64,000 nucleotides of DNA from Chryseobacterium binzhouense (GTDB taxonomy: Bacteria; Bacteroidota; Bacteroidia; Flavobacteriales; Weeksellaceae). The stretch lies in the NCBI RefSeq assembly GCF_007474545.1, contig NZ_VKOG01000001.1, forward strand, positions 558,001 through 622,000, in the 5' to 3' direction. Below are positions 1 to 8,163 of the stretch, piece by piece. The first letter of the stretch is position 1. Every line of letters starts with the position of its first letter. Made by a program: the position numbers and the translations under genes. The notes below the pieces were generated by a model, which worked only from the letters and a program-made list of their open reading frames with translations, was not told where the DNA came from and searched no databases.

Positions 1-1076
1 ATCAATAACATCAGTACCACAGAAAAGCCTTTCATTCTTCCCGTGAATTTGAAAGGAATCTGTTTTTCTATTTCGTTTTCCGAAGCATATCTTATCAATC
101 CTTTTGGCAAGCCTACTTTTTCCATCACTTCATCGCATGCATCAATACACGCTGTGCAGTTCACGCATTCCAGCTGTTGACCGTCACGGATATCAATTCC
201 TGTCGGGCACACTACAACACACTGAAAACAGTCGATACAATCTCCTTTTCCCGCAGCTTTTCTGTCTTCGCCTTTTCTCCATTTAGAACGGTTTTCGCCT
301 CTTTTAAAATCGTAAAAAACATTGATGGTGTCTTTATCAATCAAAACTCCCTGCAATCTTCCGTACGGACAGACTAAGGTACAAACCTGTTCTCTGAACC
401 ATGCAAAAACAAAATAAAATGCAGCTGTAAACAGGATCATTACCATGAAATTGGTAGGATTGGCAAAAGGTCCCTGTGAAATAATATTGAAAACTTCCTC
501 ATATCCCACAATATACATAAACATGAAGTGTGTGATAATTAAGGAAATGATAATGTATATCGACCACTTTAAACTTCTTTTCCAGATTTTTTCACTGTTC
601 CATTCCTGTCTGTCCAGCTTCATTTGCTTATTACGGTCTCCTTCAATAGCATATTCAATTTTACGAAATATAGACTCTAAAAAAATTGTCTGAGGACATA
701 TCCACCCGCAGAAAATTCTTCCGAATGCAATTGTAAAAACGATAATGAAAATAAGTGAAGCAATAGCACCCAGCGTAAGAATAAAAAAATCTTGAGGATA
801 AAAAGGCTGTCCGATAATAAAAAATTCTCTGTCGATGACATTGAACATGAAAAACGGATTACCGTTAATTTTAATAAATGGAATTGAAAAATAAATCAGC
901 AACAAAATAAAGCTTACTAAATTTCTGTAGTTGGTATACTTTCCTTTAGGTTTTCTGGGGAAAACCCATTTTCTTTTACCAGACTGTTCCATTGTGCCTA
1001 TAGAATCTCTATAGGTTTCAGGATCTAATACCTGACCCTGTCCGCCGCGAACGGCTTCATTCTCTATTTTTGACAT
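1..1076 (-). CDS. ccoG: Cytochrome c oxidase accessory protein CcoG (3' end outside window)
   Basis: Membrane-bound iron-sulfur protein of the CcoG/FixG/RdxA family, needed for maturation of cbb3 oxidase and proposed to act in copper reduction or delivery. The reverse strand is open from the ATG at 1076 to the window edge, about 358 codons. Visible are several membrane segments, a CGWICPQ motif, a CTLVCPYGR motif, and a ferredoxin-like stretch with CIDCFQC, CPTGIDIR and CVNCTACIDAC clusters. The C-terminal periplasmic domain is cut off. It lies downstream of ccoP on the same strand, 91 bases away, with a hairpin between. The family call is secure; the end is not visible. Confidence 0.95.
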   Translation of the reverse strand, partial: MSKIENEAVRGGQGQVLDPETYRDSIGTMEQSGKRKWVFPRKPKGKYTNYRNLVSFILLLIYFSIPFIKINGNPFFMFNVIDREFFIIGQPFYPQDFFILTLGAIASLIFIIVFTIAFGRIFCGWICPQTIFLESIFRKIEYAIEGDRNKQMKLDRQEWNSEKIWKRSLKWSIYIIISLIITHFMFMYIVGYEEVFNIISQGPFANPTNFMVMILFTAAFYFVFAWFREQVCTLVCPYGRLQGVLIDKDTINVFYDFKRGENRSKWRKGEDRKAAGKGDCIDCFQCVVVCPTGIDIRDGQQLECVNCTACIDACDEVMEKVGLPKGLIRYASENEIEKQIPFKFTGRMKGFSVVLMLL

Positions 1077-1098
1077 TTTTGGTATATTTTAAAAACGA

Positions 1099-1148
1099 AA
1101 AAAACATAATCCGTTACTATTTTTATCTAATAACAAATTATGTTTTTT
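1099..1148 (-). other. Intercistronic hairpin between ccoP and ccoG
   Basis: A perfect 12-bp inverted repeat (AAAAAACATAAT at 1099-1110 and its complement at 1137-1148) encloses a 26-base loop that itself contains GTTA/TAAC. It lies between the ccoP stop and the ccoG start. It could be an RNA-processing or attenuation signal that lowers ccoG relative to the structural genes. No experimental support is visible. Confidence 0.45.
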
Positions 1149-1167
1149 CATATATTTTTAAATTTAA

Positions 1168-2046
1168 TTACTGTTTTTCCCAATTCGCTTCATCCCCGTA
1201 AGGAGGAGCTCCGCCTTCTGCCGGAGTAATCGGCTTTTTAAGCTGATTGATTGAGTAAACATATGCCGCAACATTCTGAATGTCTGTACCTGTAAGAACT
1301 CCGTTTTTACCCCAAGCCTGCATCGCAGTTCCGGTAACTCCGTTTTCTACGATATGGAAAACATTTTTAAAGAGTTTTTTCTCAGGTTGGTTTTTCCAGA
1401 AGTTATCGGTTAGGTTAGGACCAATTCCACCTCTTCCCCCTTCAGAGTGACAAGACACACAGTTAGTTTTGAATACTTCTTCTCCTGCTGCAATATTATC
1501 TTCAGAAAATTCTGCGCTTTCAAGAGTCACAGGCGGCTGATCTGCTAAATATGCAGCAACGCTTGCTTCCTGTTCCTTATATTCTTTTTCGTATTCCTTA
1601 ATCGGACTTGCAAAATCTGTGAAAGAAAAAGCAAATACATAGACGATACAAAAGGCAGTTCCGAACCAGAATAATCCAACCCACCATTTAGGAAGCTGGT
1701 TGTCTAGCTCCATAATGCCATCAAAGCCGTGGTCAATAAGAATATCTTTTTCTTCAGTTTCAGATTGCTTTTTAAATGCAGCCATATACTGTCTCTTTAG
1801 AAAAGGTATTTTCTTTTCAGCGAGATATGTCGCTTTTTCTTCATCTGATAGTTTCCCAAACTTCTTGTTTTCGATTAAATCTCCGATTGCACTGTGTATG
1901 TACGCCAATATTCCGCCAATGATTACAGTACCCCAGAAATAAAGGGATGAAAAAAACGAATAACTTTGTACAAACAGATAATAAAAAACAATTAAAAGTC
2001 CTGTTATAATTAAAATGTTTACAAAAACCGGTGTTCTTTGTTTCAT
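1168..2046 (-). CDS. ccoP: cbb3-type cytochrome c oxidase subunit CcoP (monohaem form)
   Basis: Membrane-anchored c-type cytochrome subunit that passes electrons to the CcoN-CcoO core of the high-affinity oxidase. The 292-residue protein has two N-terminal membrane segments (about 9-31 and 35-55), a charged cytoplasmic stretch, then the FixP-type segment beginning LPKWWVGLFWFGTAF near 120-145, and a periplasmic cytochrome domain. Only one haem site, CVSCH, is present, followed by GPNLTDNFW and a distal Met in GTAMQAW. Proteobacterial CcoP carries two CxxCH sites, so this is a shorter cytochrome version. It is 10 bases downstream of ccoQ in the same operon. Confidence 0.95.
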   Translation of the reverse strand: MKQRTPVFVNILIITGLLIVFYYLFVQSYSFFSSLYFWGTVIIGGILAYIHSAIGDLIENKKFGKLSDEEKATYLAEKKIPFLKRQYMAAFKKQSETEEKDILIDHGFDGIMELDNQLPKWWVGLFWFGTAFCIVYVFAFSFTDFASPIKEYEKEYKEQEASVAAYLADQPPVTLESAEFSEDNIAAGEEVFKTNCVSCHSEGGRGGIGPNLTDNFWKNQPEKKLFKNVFHIVENGVTGTAMQAWGKNGVLTGTDIQNVAAYVYSINQLKKPITPAEGGAPPYGDEANWEKQ

Positions 2047-2056
2047 AATAAGTAGT

Positions 2057-2254
2057 TTAATTTTTTAAATTAAAATCATCCTCGTCATCCCCAAGCGGTG
2101 CATGTTCTTCCTCTTTGTAATATTTTTTGGGTCTGCTGAACACATATATTACAAGAGCTACGAAAAACAGCATAAAGAATATCAGCGCCAGAGTCTGATA
2201 AAAACCAGCATTATCAGTATTGGATAATATGTCTTTAAAGTTTTGAGGAATCAT
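2057..2254 (-). CDS. ccoQ: cbb3 oxidase small subunit CcoQ/FixQ-like
   Basis: A 65-residue single-span membrane protein. A hydrophobic segment (about residues 20-42) is followed by FSRPKKYYKEEE and an acidic tail. In other bacteria CcoQ is a small non-catalytic subunit that stabilises the cbb3 complex. The assignment rests on size, topology and position between ccoNO and ccoP, because sequence conservation in this family is weak. Spacing to both neighbours is under 20 bases, which fits one transcript. Confidence 0.85.
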   Translation of the reverse strand: MIPQNFKDILSNTDNAGFYQTLALIFFMLFFVALVIYVFSRPKKYYKEEEHAPLGDDEDDFNLKN

Positions 2255-2271
2255 CAGTAACTTTTAATATT

Positions 2272-4533
2272 TTAGTTATTACTCGCTGTTTTTATTTCAG
2301 TCGTTTTAATATCTGTACCTAATCTTTGCAGGTAAGCAATCAAAGCAACAATTTCTTTCTTCTCAAGTTCACCTTGTGGTCTTTTCGCATATTCGTTTTT
2401 CAAATCTGCTGCTTCCACAAAGATGTCTTTTACAATACTCGCAGCCTGATTATCTGCCCATTTATCAGCAGAATCAATTTGAGCTTTTGTATAAGGCACA
2501 TCATATACTTGCTTCATAAAAACAATTTTGTCTACCATTTTTGAACGGTCTAAATTGTTTGAAATCAACCAAGGATAACGAGGCATGATAGAACCCGCTG
2601 ATGTAGATCTTGGGTTGTACATATGCTTATAATGCCAAGAACTTGGGTTTTTACCACCTTCTCTGTGCAAATCCGGCCCTGTTCTTTTAGAACCCCAAAG
2701 GAAAGGTCTGTCGTATACAAACTCTCCGGCTTTGGAATATTGTCCGTTTTTACCGTTAAATCTTACAATTTCATCTCTGAATGGTCTTACCATTTGTGAG
2801 TGACAGGCATTACATCCTTCACGGATATATAGATCTCTACCTTCAAGTTCAAGCGGAGAATAAGGTTTTACCGCTGATATTGTTGGTACACTTTTCTTTA
2901 ATGAAAGGGTCGGAATAATCTCAACCATACTTCCTATAGAAATTGCTACGAAAGATAAGATACCCAATAATAAAGGCATTCTTTCCAGCCAAAGGTGAGT
3001 ACCTTCTCCCTCTTTTCTCTTGTTGCTGATATTAGCTAACGCAGGAGCTTCTGCAGGAACTTCTTTTTGGAATGATCCTTTTTTGACGGTCATATAAGCA
3101 TTAACAACCATTAAAAGTCCTCCTGAAAGATATAAAAGTCCTCCTACAAATCTCATTTTATAATATGGAACGATAGCTGTAACAGTATCTAACCAGTTTT
3201 TCCATAAAAGAGTTCCGTCCGGATTAAACTGTTTCCACATCAGACCTTGCGTAAATCCTGCAATATACATTGGTACCGCATAGAAAATAATACCTAATGT
3301 TCCTAACCAGAAATGCCAGTTTGCTAATTTTACAGACCATAGTTTTGTTCTCCACATGATCGGGATCAGATAGTAGATAACACCAAACGCCATAAAACCA
3401 TTCCATCCTAAAGCACCTAAGTGTACGTGTCCAATTACCCAGTCAGTAAAGTGACCAATCTTATTGATGTTTTTAGTAGCTAAAAGCGGACCTTCAAAAG
3501 TTGCCATTCCGTAACATGTAACGGCTACAACAAAGAATTTAAGAATAGGATTTTCTCTTACTTTATCCCAGGCTCCTCTTAAGGTTAACAAACCGTTGAG
3601 CATTCCACCCCATGATGGTGCAATAAGCATAATGGAGAACCCTGTTCCCACCGCCTGAGCCCATGCCGGCAAAGCAGTATACTGAAGGTGGTGAGGTCCT
3701 GCCCAAATATAAACAAAGATCAATGACCAGAAGTGAATGATTGATAATTTGTATGAAAATACTGGTCTGTCTGCTGCTTTTGGCAAGAAATAATACATCA
3801 AACCAAGAACCGGTGTTGTCAGTACAAATGCAACAGCATTGTGACCGTACCACCATTGTACAATCGCATCTTTTACTCCTGCGTATGCTGAATAGGATTT
3901 CCATCCTGCGAAAGACAACGGAACTTCAAGGTTATTGAAGATATGAAGCATGGCAACCGCAATCCACGTACCGATATAAAACCAAATCGCAACATACAAA
4001 TGGCGCACTCTTCTCTTTCCGATGGTTAAAAACATATTAATTCCGAAAACAATCCATGAGAATGCAATCAAAATATCAATTGGCCATTCGTGTTCAGCAT
4101 ATTCTTTAGAAGTGTTGATCCCCATAAAGAATGTGATGAAAGTTGCTACAATCATGATTTGCCATGTCCAGAAATGAATCCATGAAAGGGTATCACTGTA
4201 CATTCTGGTTTTAAGCAATCTTTGTAGCGAGTAGTAAACTCCTACATAAACGATATTACAAACAAATGCAAAAATTACCGTTGTGGTGTGAAGCATTCTG
4301 ATTCTTCCAAAACCTAGCGCACCGTTGGTATTTATTAAGCCTTGTATGTTTCCTGACGCCAGACTTTTGATTGTTTCGTCATCGGTCCCGAACAAAAATT
4401 CAGGAAGCTCAGGATAGAAAAGCATCAATGCTGCCGTAAGCCCGAATACGAAACCGATAATTCCAAAAACTATGGTTGCGTATAGGAATGCACGAACAAT
4501 ACTGTTGTCATAACTAAACTTTTGTGTCTCCAT
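2272..4533 (-). CDS. ccoNO: Fused cbb3 oxidase catalytic subunit CcoN-CcoO
   Basis: Catalytic core of the cbb3 haem-copper oxidase, reducing oxygen to water in the inner membrane and pumping protons. The 753-residue chain is a fusion. Residues about 1-490 are CcoN, with many membrane segments, the haem-copper region WAGPHHLQYTALP and the HVHLGALGWNG motif. After a linker and one further membrane segment, residues about 550-753 are the CcoO monohaem cytochrome with GCNACHSQMVRPF near residue 575 and a Met in GSIMPRYPWL. In Proteobacteria these are two proteins. ATG start at 4533, 5 bases after the ccoS stop. Confidence 0.97.
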   Translation of the reverse strand: METQKFSYDNSIVRAFLYATIVFGIIGFVFGLTAALMLFYPELPEFLFGTDDETIKSLASGNIQGLINTNGALGFGRIRMLHTTTVIFAFVCNIVYVGVYYSLQRLLKTRMYSDTLSWIHFWTWQIMIVATFITFFMGINTSKEYAEHEWPIDILIAFSWIVFGINMFLTIGKRRVRHLYVAIWFYIGTWIAVAMLHIFNNLEVPLSFAGWKSYSAYAGVKDAIVQWWYGHNAVAFVLTTPVLGLMYYFLPKAADRPVFSYKLSIIHFWSLIFVYIWAGPHHLQYTALPAWAQAVGTGFSIMLIAPSWGGMLNGLLTLRGAWDKVRENPILKFFVVAVTCYGMATFEGPLLATKNINKIGHFTDWVIGHVHLGALGWNGFMAFGVIYYLIPIMWRTKLWSVKLANWHFWLGTLGIIFYAVPMYIAGFTQGLMWKQFNPDGTLLWKNWLDTVTAIVPYYKMRFVGGLLYLSGGLLMVVNAYMTVKKGSFQKEVPAEAPALANISNKRKEGEGTHLWLERMPLLLGILSFVAISIGSMVEIIPTLSLKKSVPTISAVKPYSPLELEGRDLYIREGCNACHSQMVRPFRDEIVRFNGKNGQYSKAGEFVYDRPFLWGSKRTGPDLHREGGKNPSSWHYKHMYNPRSTSAGSIMPRYPWLISNNLDRSKMVDKIVFMKQVYDVPYTKAQIDSADKWADNQAASIVKDIFVEAADLKNEYAKRPQGELEKKEIVALIAYLQRLGTDIKTTEIKTASNN

Positions 4534-4538
4534 ATTAA

Positions 4539-4763
4539 CTATTCACTTTTTTCTTCAAATTTATTACTATCACCTTTTTTCTTTTCGCTGTCGCTGCTCG
4601 AAAGGTCTTCTGTTTCCTTGATTTCTTCATTATCAAAGAGGATTCTCACAGCAGGAGATTCATCATCTTCAAACTGTCCTTTTCGGGCATACACTATAAA
4701 TACGACCAGAAAAACAGCAGCCAAAGAAACGCTGCACAGGATCATTAAATATAGAATATCCAT
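4539..4763 (-). CDS. ccoS: cbb3-type cytochrome oxidase assembly protein CcoS
   Basis: A 74-residue protein with one N-terminal membrane segment (about 4-24) followed by FIVYARKGQFEDDESPAVRILFD, the family hallmark in which the span leads into a short conserved stretch with D-E-S-P. CcoS is required in other bacteria for cofactor insertion into cbb3 oxidase. The acidic and lysine-rich C-terminal tail looks disordered. It is the first gene of the ccoS-NO-Q-P-G run and lies directly behind the promoter described at 4795-4825. Confidence 0.92.
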   Translation of the reverse strand: MDILYLMILCSVSLAAVFLVVFIVYARKGQFEDDESPAVRILFDNEEIKETEDLSSSDSEKKKGDSNKFEEKSE

Positions 4764-4794
4764 CTGACAACAAAATTAACCTATTTTCGGGTTT

Positions 4795-4825
4795 CAAATT
4801 TAGTGAAAAATAATGACTTTCGTCA
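4795..4825 (-). promoter_or_regulatory. Promoter of the cco operon with Crp/Fnr-like palindrome
   Basis: On the reverse strand a TAAATTTG box (4795-4802) matches the Bacteroidota -7 consensus TAnnTTTG and lies 31 bases upstream of the ccoS start. Eleven bases further upstream is TGACTTTCGTCA (4814-4825), which has the TGAY-N4-RTCA layout of Crp/Fnr-family operators. It occupies roughly the place where a -33 TTTG would lie, which suits activator-dependent transcription. No canonical TTTG is seen. The regulator encoded at 7342 is the obvious candidate partner. Confidence 0.55.
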
Positions 4826-4873
4826 CGAAATACGGGTTTTGGTTAATTTAAAACCAGTCTAAATAAGCGTTTT

Positions 4874-7258
4874 TTATGCTGCTTTTTTAAAATGTTTTCT
4901 GCCTAAAATCCATGTGGAAATTGTAGTAAAAGTGATCACGGTAATAGAACTTATGGGCATGATGATGGCGGCGAAAAGCGGACTCATGTTTCCGGTTACG
5001 GCAAAGCTGAGACCTACAATATTGTAAAGAAAACTGATTACGAATGTTAATTTGACAATGGTAATAGATCCCTTGCAGACATTAAGGTAATGATTAAGCT
5101 GCGTCACTTTTTCTCCATTCATGATCACATCTGAGGACGGTGTAAAGCTATTGCTGTCGTCTGAAATTGCAATTCCTACGTTGCTTTGTTTCAATGCACC
5201 GGCGTCATTCAGTCCGTCACCGAGCATGATTACTTTAGAGCCTTGATTCTGAAGGTTTTGGATGTAATTTAATTTGTCTTCAGGGCTTTGATTAAAAGCC
5301 ATAGAGCTGCAATTCGGAATAATTTCTTTCAATTGGTTTTCTTCTGATGAATTATCGCCGCTCAGAATATAAATTTTATACTGAGTAAGTTTTGTAAATA
5401 AGTTTTTGAGGTTGTCGCGATATTCATTTTTGAAAATATATTTCCCTAAAAACTGATTGTTTTTGCTGATGTAAACCGCTGTTTCTAGGTTTTTTGACTC
5501 CTGATTGTTGTATTTTGCCGAGCCAATTTTGTATAAATTTCCTCTGATGTATGCTTCGTATCCTTTTCCGGAAATTTCCTCGAAATTTTCTACGGGATAA
5601 TATTCGTCGGGAACATTCAGATAGTCATACAGAGATTTGGATAACGGATGATTTGAATTTTTAACCAGGCTTTTAATGTTCAATAGATCAAATTCCTGAA
5701 TATCAGCTCCTTCGTATTTTAAATTTGATTTTTTTCTGTGCGTAATTGTTCCTGTTTTATCAAAGACAAGAGTATCAACTTTAGCAATTTTTTCTATAGT
5801 TAAGGTGTCTTTTACATAAAATTTATTTTTGCCCAAAATCCGCATGATATGTCCAAAAGTGAAAGGAGAGGATAGCGCTAAAGCACATGGGCAGGCAATA
5901 ATGAGAATGGCAGAAACAACCTGAAACATTTTTTCAAGATCAATAAAATACCAATATGTTCCTGCAACAACAGCAATGCCTAAAATAATGAATGTGAAGT
6001 ATTTACTAATGTTGTTGATGAGTGTGTCAAGTCCCGTTTCATGTTTTTTAAACGCTTCTTTGTTCCATAGCTGGGTGAGATAACTCTGATCCACATTTTT
6101 GATAACTTCAAGCTCAAGAGAGGAACCAATCTGTTTTCCTCCGGCGAAAATTTTATCCCCGGGATTTTTAGAAATACTTACGCTTTCACCCGTAATAAAA
6201 CTGTTGTCGATATTACCTTTTCCGCTGATTAGGATTGCGTCTACCGGAATGATTTCCTGATTCCTTACAAGAATTCTGTCTCCAATTTTAATTTCAGAAA
6301 GCAGAATGTTTTCCTGTTTCCCGTTAAAATCAACTTTTGTTACCGCAATTGGATAGAATGATTTATAATCTCTGTCATAGGATAGTGAGCTGTAAGTTCT
6401 TTTTTGGAAAATTTTTCCCAAAAGCATAAAAAACAACAGTCCGCATAAAGTGTCAAAATATCCGGGACCGTAATCGGTTGCAATTTCATAAATACTTCTT
6501 CCAAACAGGACGAAAATTCCTAATACAATCGGAACGTCAATATTAACAATTCTGTTTTTTAAGCCATACCAAGCTGATTTGTAATAATCTGACGCAGAGT
6601 AAAAAACGACAGGTACAGACAAAAGAAACATTAAAATTCTGAATAAACCTTTGTAATGCTGCATCCAGAAATCTTCGCCACCAATGTACTCTGGGAACGC
6701 CAGAAACATTCCGTTTCCGAAAGCAAAGCCGGCAACGGCAAGCTTCACCAGCAAAGATTTATCTAGGTTTTCTTCATTTTTATCTGCTGTTTCCAGATTT
6801 ATGGCTGGTCTATAGCCAAGATTGGTGAGGAATTTAGCAAGTTCGCTCAGCTTCAGCTGGTTATGGTCAAAAGAAATCTGTAGCGTTTTTCTGGTGAAAT
6901 TTACCTGAGAGTATTTAATATCTTTGTGTAAAGTATGAAGGCTTTCTAAGAGCCAAATGCATGAAGAGCAATGAATTACAGGAATTCTAAACGTCACGAG
7001 ACTGGTATTGCCTTCAGAGAAATCAGTTATTCTGTCAAAAATTTCCTGAGTGTCTAAATAATCAAACTGAGATGAATCGTCTTCTGAAGGTCGGATTCCT
7101 GCTTTTTTATTAAGCTCGTAAAAATTACTTAGATTGTTGGTATTCAGAATTTCATAAACAGATTTGCAGCCTGTACAGCAGAAAATTTTTTCATCGAAAG
7201 AAATTCTCTCCTTTTCTATCTCTTGCCCGCAATGAAAACAGTTCTCGCTCACCTTCAT
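4874..7258 (-). CDS. ccoI: Copper-translocating P1B-type ATPase of the cbb3 assembly type (CcoI-like)
   Basis: Heavy-metal P-type ATPase, 794 residues, expected to export Cu(I) across the inner membrane for cbb3 oxidase assembly. An N-terminal zinc-ribbon-like CFHCGQEI...CCTGC region is followed by an HMA-like domain with the metal motif HCSSC, membrane segments, an actuator TGES motif, the transmembrane CPC motif (about residue 456), the phosphorylation motif DKTGT (about 499) and the hinge GDGLNDAGAL. The double cysteine N-terminus and position beside cco genes indicate CcoI rather than a detoxifying CopA. It is transcribed toward ccoS but separated from it by the cco promoter. Confidence 0.93.
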   Translation of the reverse strand: MKVSENCFHCGQEIEKERISFDEKIFCCTGCKSVYEILNTNNLSNFYELNKKAGIRPSEDDSSQFDYLDTQEIFDRITDFSEGNTSLVTFRIPVIHCSSCIWLLESLHTLHKDIKYSQVNFTRKTLQISFDHNQLKLSELAKFLTNLGYRPAINLETADKNEENLDKSLLVKLAVAGFAFGNGMFLAFPEYIGGEDFWMQHYKGLFRILMFLLSVPVVFYSASDYYKSAWYGLKNRIVNIDVPIVLGIFVLFGRSIYEIATDYGPGYFDTLCGLLFFMLLGKIFQKRTYSSLSYDRDYKSFYPIAVTKVDFNGKQENILLSEIKIGDRILVRNQEIIPVDAILISGKGNIDNSFITGESVSISKNPGDKIFAGGKQIGSSLELEVIKNVDQSYLTQLWNKEAFKKHETGLDTLINNISKYFTFIILGIAVVAGTYWYFIDLEKMFQVVSAILIIACPCALALSSPFTFGHIMRILGKNKFYVKDTLTIEKIAKVDTLVFDKTGTITHRKKSNLKYEGADIQEFDLLNIKSLVKNSNHPLSKSLYDYLNVPDEYYPVENFEEISGKGYEAYIRGNLYKIGSAKYNNQESKNLETAVYISKNNQFLGKYIFKNEYRDNLKNLFTKLTQYKIYILSGDNSSEENQLKEIIPNCSSMAFNQSPEDKLNYIQNLQNQGSKVIMLGDGLNDAGALKQSNVGIAISDDSNSFTPSSDVIMNGEKVTQLNHYLNVCKGSITIVKLTFVISFLYNIVGLSFAVTGNMSPLFAAIIMPISSITVITFTTISTWILGRKHFKKAA

Positions 7259-7291
7259 AAATTATTGACTTACAAAATTATAACAATTTTT

Positions 7292-7335
7292 TTTGTTTAT
7301 CGGATTAAAATGTTCTATTTTTGTGATAAATGTCA
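7292..7335 (+). promoter_or_regulatory. Promoter of the Crp/Fnr regulator with overlapping palindrome
   Basis: A full Bacteroidota promoter is visible: TTTG at 7292-7295, 20 bases, then TATTTTTG at 7316-7323. Immediately downstream is TGATAAATGTCA (7324-7335), with the same TGAY-N4-RTCA layout as the palindrome at 4814-4825. Transcription should start near 7330, so a protein bound here would block initiation; autorepression is the simple reading. The arms are imperfect (TGAT and GTCA). Confidence 0.6.
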
Positions 7336-7341
7336 TATAAA

Positions 7342-8055
7342 ATGTCGCAGGAACAACAAATTGCCATTGAAGAAAGATTTGCAAGAGTTTTCAATGATAA
7401 TTCATTCAAAGAAAGGCTCAGCAGTGCAGATTTTGAAAGATATATTAGAGCTAAAAAAAAGCTGACTTTCGGTAAGCATGATATCATTTTTGAAGACGGA
7501 GAAGCACCGAAAGGTGTTTTCGTTTTAGAAAAAGGAGCAGCAAAACTTTCAAAATCCGGAGCGTTCGGGAAAGATCAGATTCTGAGATTCATCAAAGAAG
7601 GCGATATTATTGGATACCGATCTTTGCTTTGTGGTGAAAATTTTCAGGCTAAAGCAGAGGCAATGACCGACATTGAAGCTACTTTTTTACCTGCAGATGT
7701 TTTTATGTATCTCCTTGAAGTAGATTCTCAACTTTCATTTGTAATGCTGCAGAAGATTTCTTACGAACTGGGAGAATCTTCTAATACCATTACTTTTTTA
7801 GCACAAAAAACAGTGAGAGAAAGACTTGCTGAAATATTGCTGCTTCTTGAGCAAAAACTAGGAACTGATCCTGAAGGTTTTATCAAAATTTCTTTAACCA
7901 GAGAAGAAATAGCCAATATTATTGGTACTGCAACAGAAAGTGCCATCAGATTGATTTCCGAATTTAAAGGAGATCATCTCATTGAAGTGGATGGCAGAAA
8001 CATTAAAATCCTGAATCACGAAAAACTGATGAAACTGGGGCACGTTGTTTTATAA
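7342..8055 (+). CDS. Crp/Fnr-family transcriptional regulator
   Basis: A DNA-binding regulator with an N-terminal cyclic-nucleotide-binding beta-barrel fold (about residues 15-140, containing DGEAPKGVFVLEKGAAKL and GDIIGYRSLL) and a C-terminal winged helix (about 150-225) with the recognition region TREEIANIIGTATESAIRLISEF. No N-terminal Fnr-type cysteine cluster exists; the only cysteine is in LLCGE. It is therefore unlikely to bind an iron-sulfur cluster, and its effector is unknown. The start is placed at the ATG at 7342 because the in-frame ATG at 7330 coincides with the predicted transcription start. Divergence from ccoI points to control of respiration genes. Confidence 0.92.
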   Translation: MSQEQQIAIEERFARVFNDNSFKERLSSADFERYIRAKKKLTFGKHDIIFEDGEAPKGVFVLEKGAAKLSKSGAFGKDQILRFIKEGDIIGYRSLLCGENFQAKAEAMTDIEATFLPADVFMYLLEVDSQLSFVMLQKISYELGESSNTITFLAQKTVRERLAEILLLLEQKLGTDPEGFIKISLTREEIANIIGTATESAIRLISEFKGDHLIEVDGRNIKILNHEKLMKLGHVVL

Positions 8056-8064
8056 AGAACAGAG

Positions 8065-8101
8065 ATGATTGATTGCTGATAAATCAATCATCATTTTTTT
8101 T
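8065..8101 (+). terminator. Intrinsic terminator after the Crp/Fnr regulator
   Basis: A perfect 10-bp stem (ATGATTGATT at 8065-8074 and AATCAATCAT at 8082-8091) with a 7-base loop is followed by a run of eight T from 8094. Confidence 0.85.
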
Positions 8102-8163
8102 GCTCAAAACTTCTGACGAATAATCTTTCATCACTTATTATCTATCACTCATCATTAATTATT

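Noticed and set aside
3563-3904. Minus-strand 113-codon ORF inside ccoNO
   Set aside because: Out-of-frame shadow of the conserved CcoN core on the same strand.
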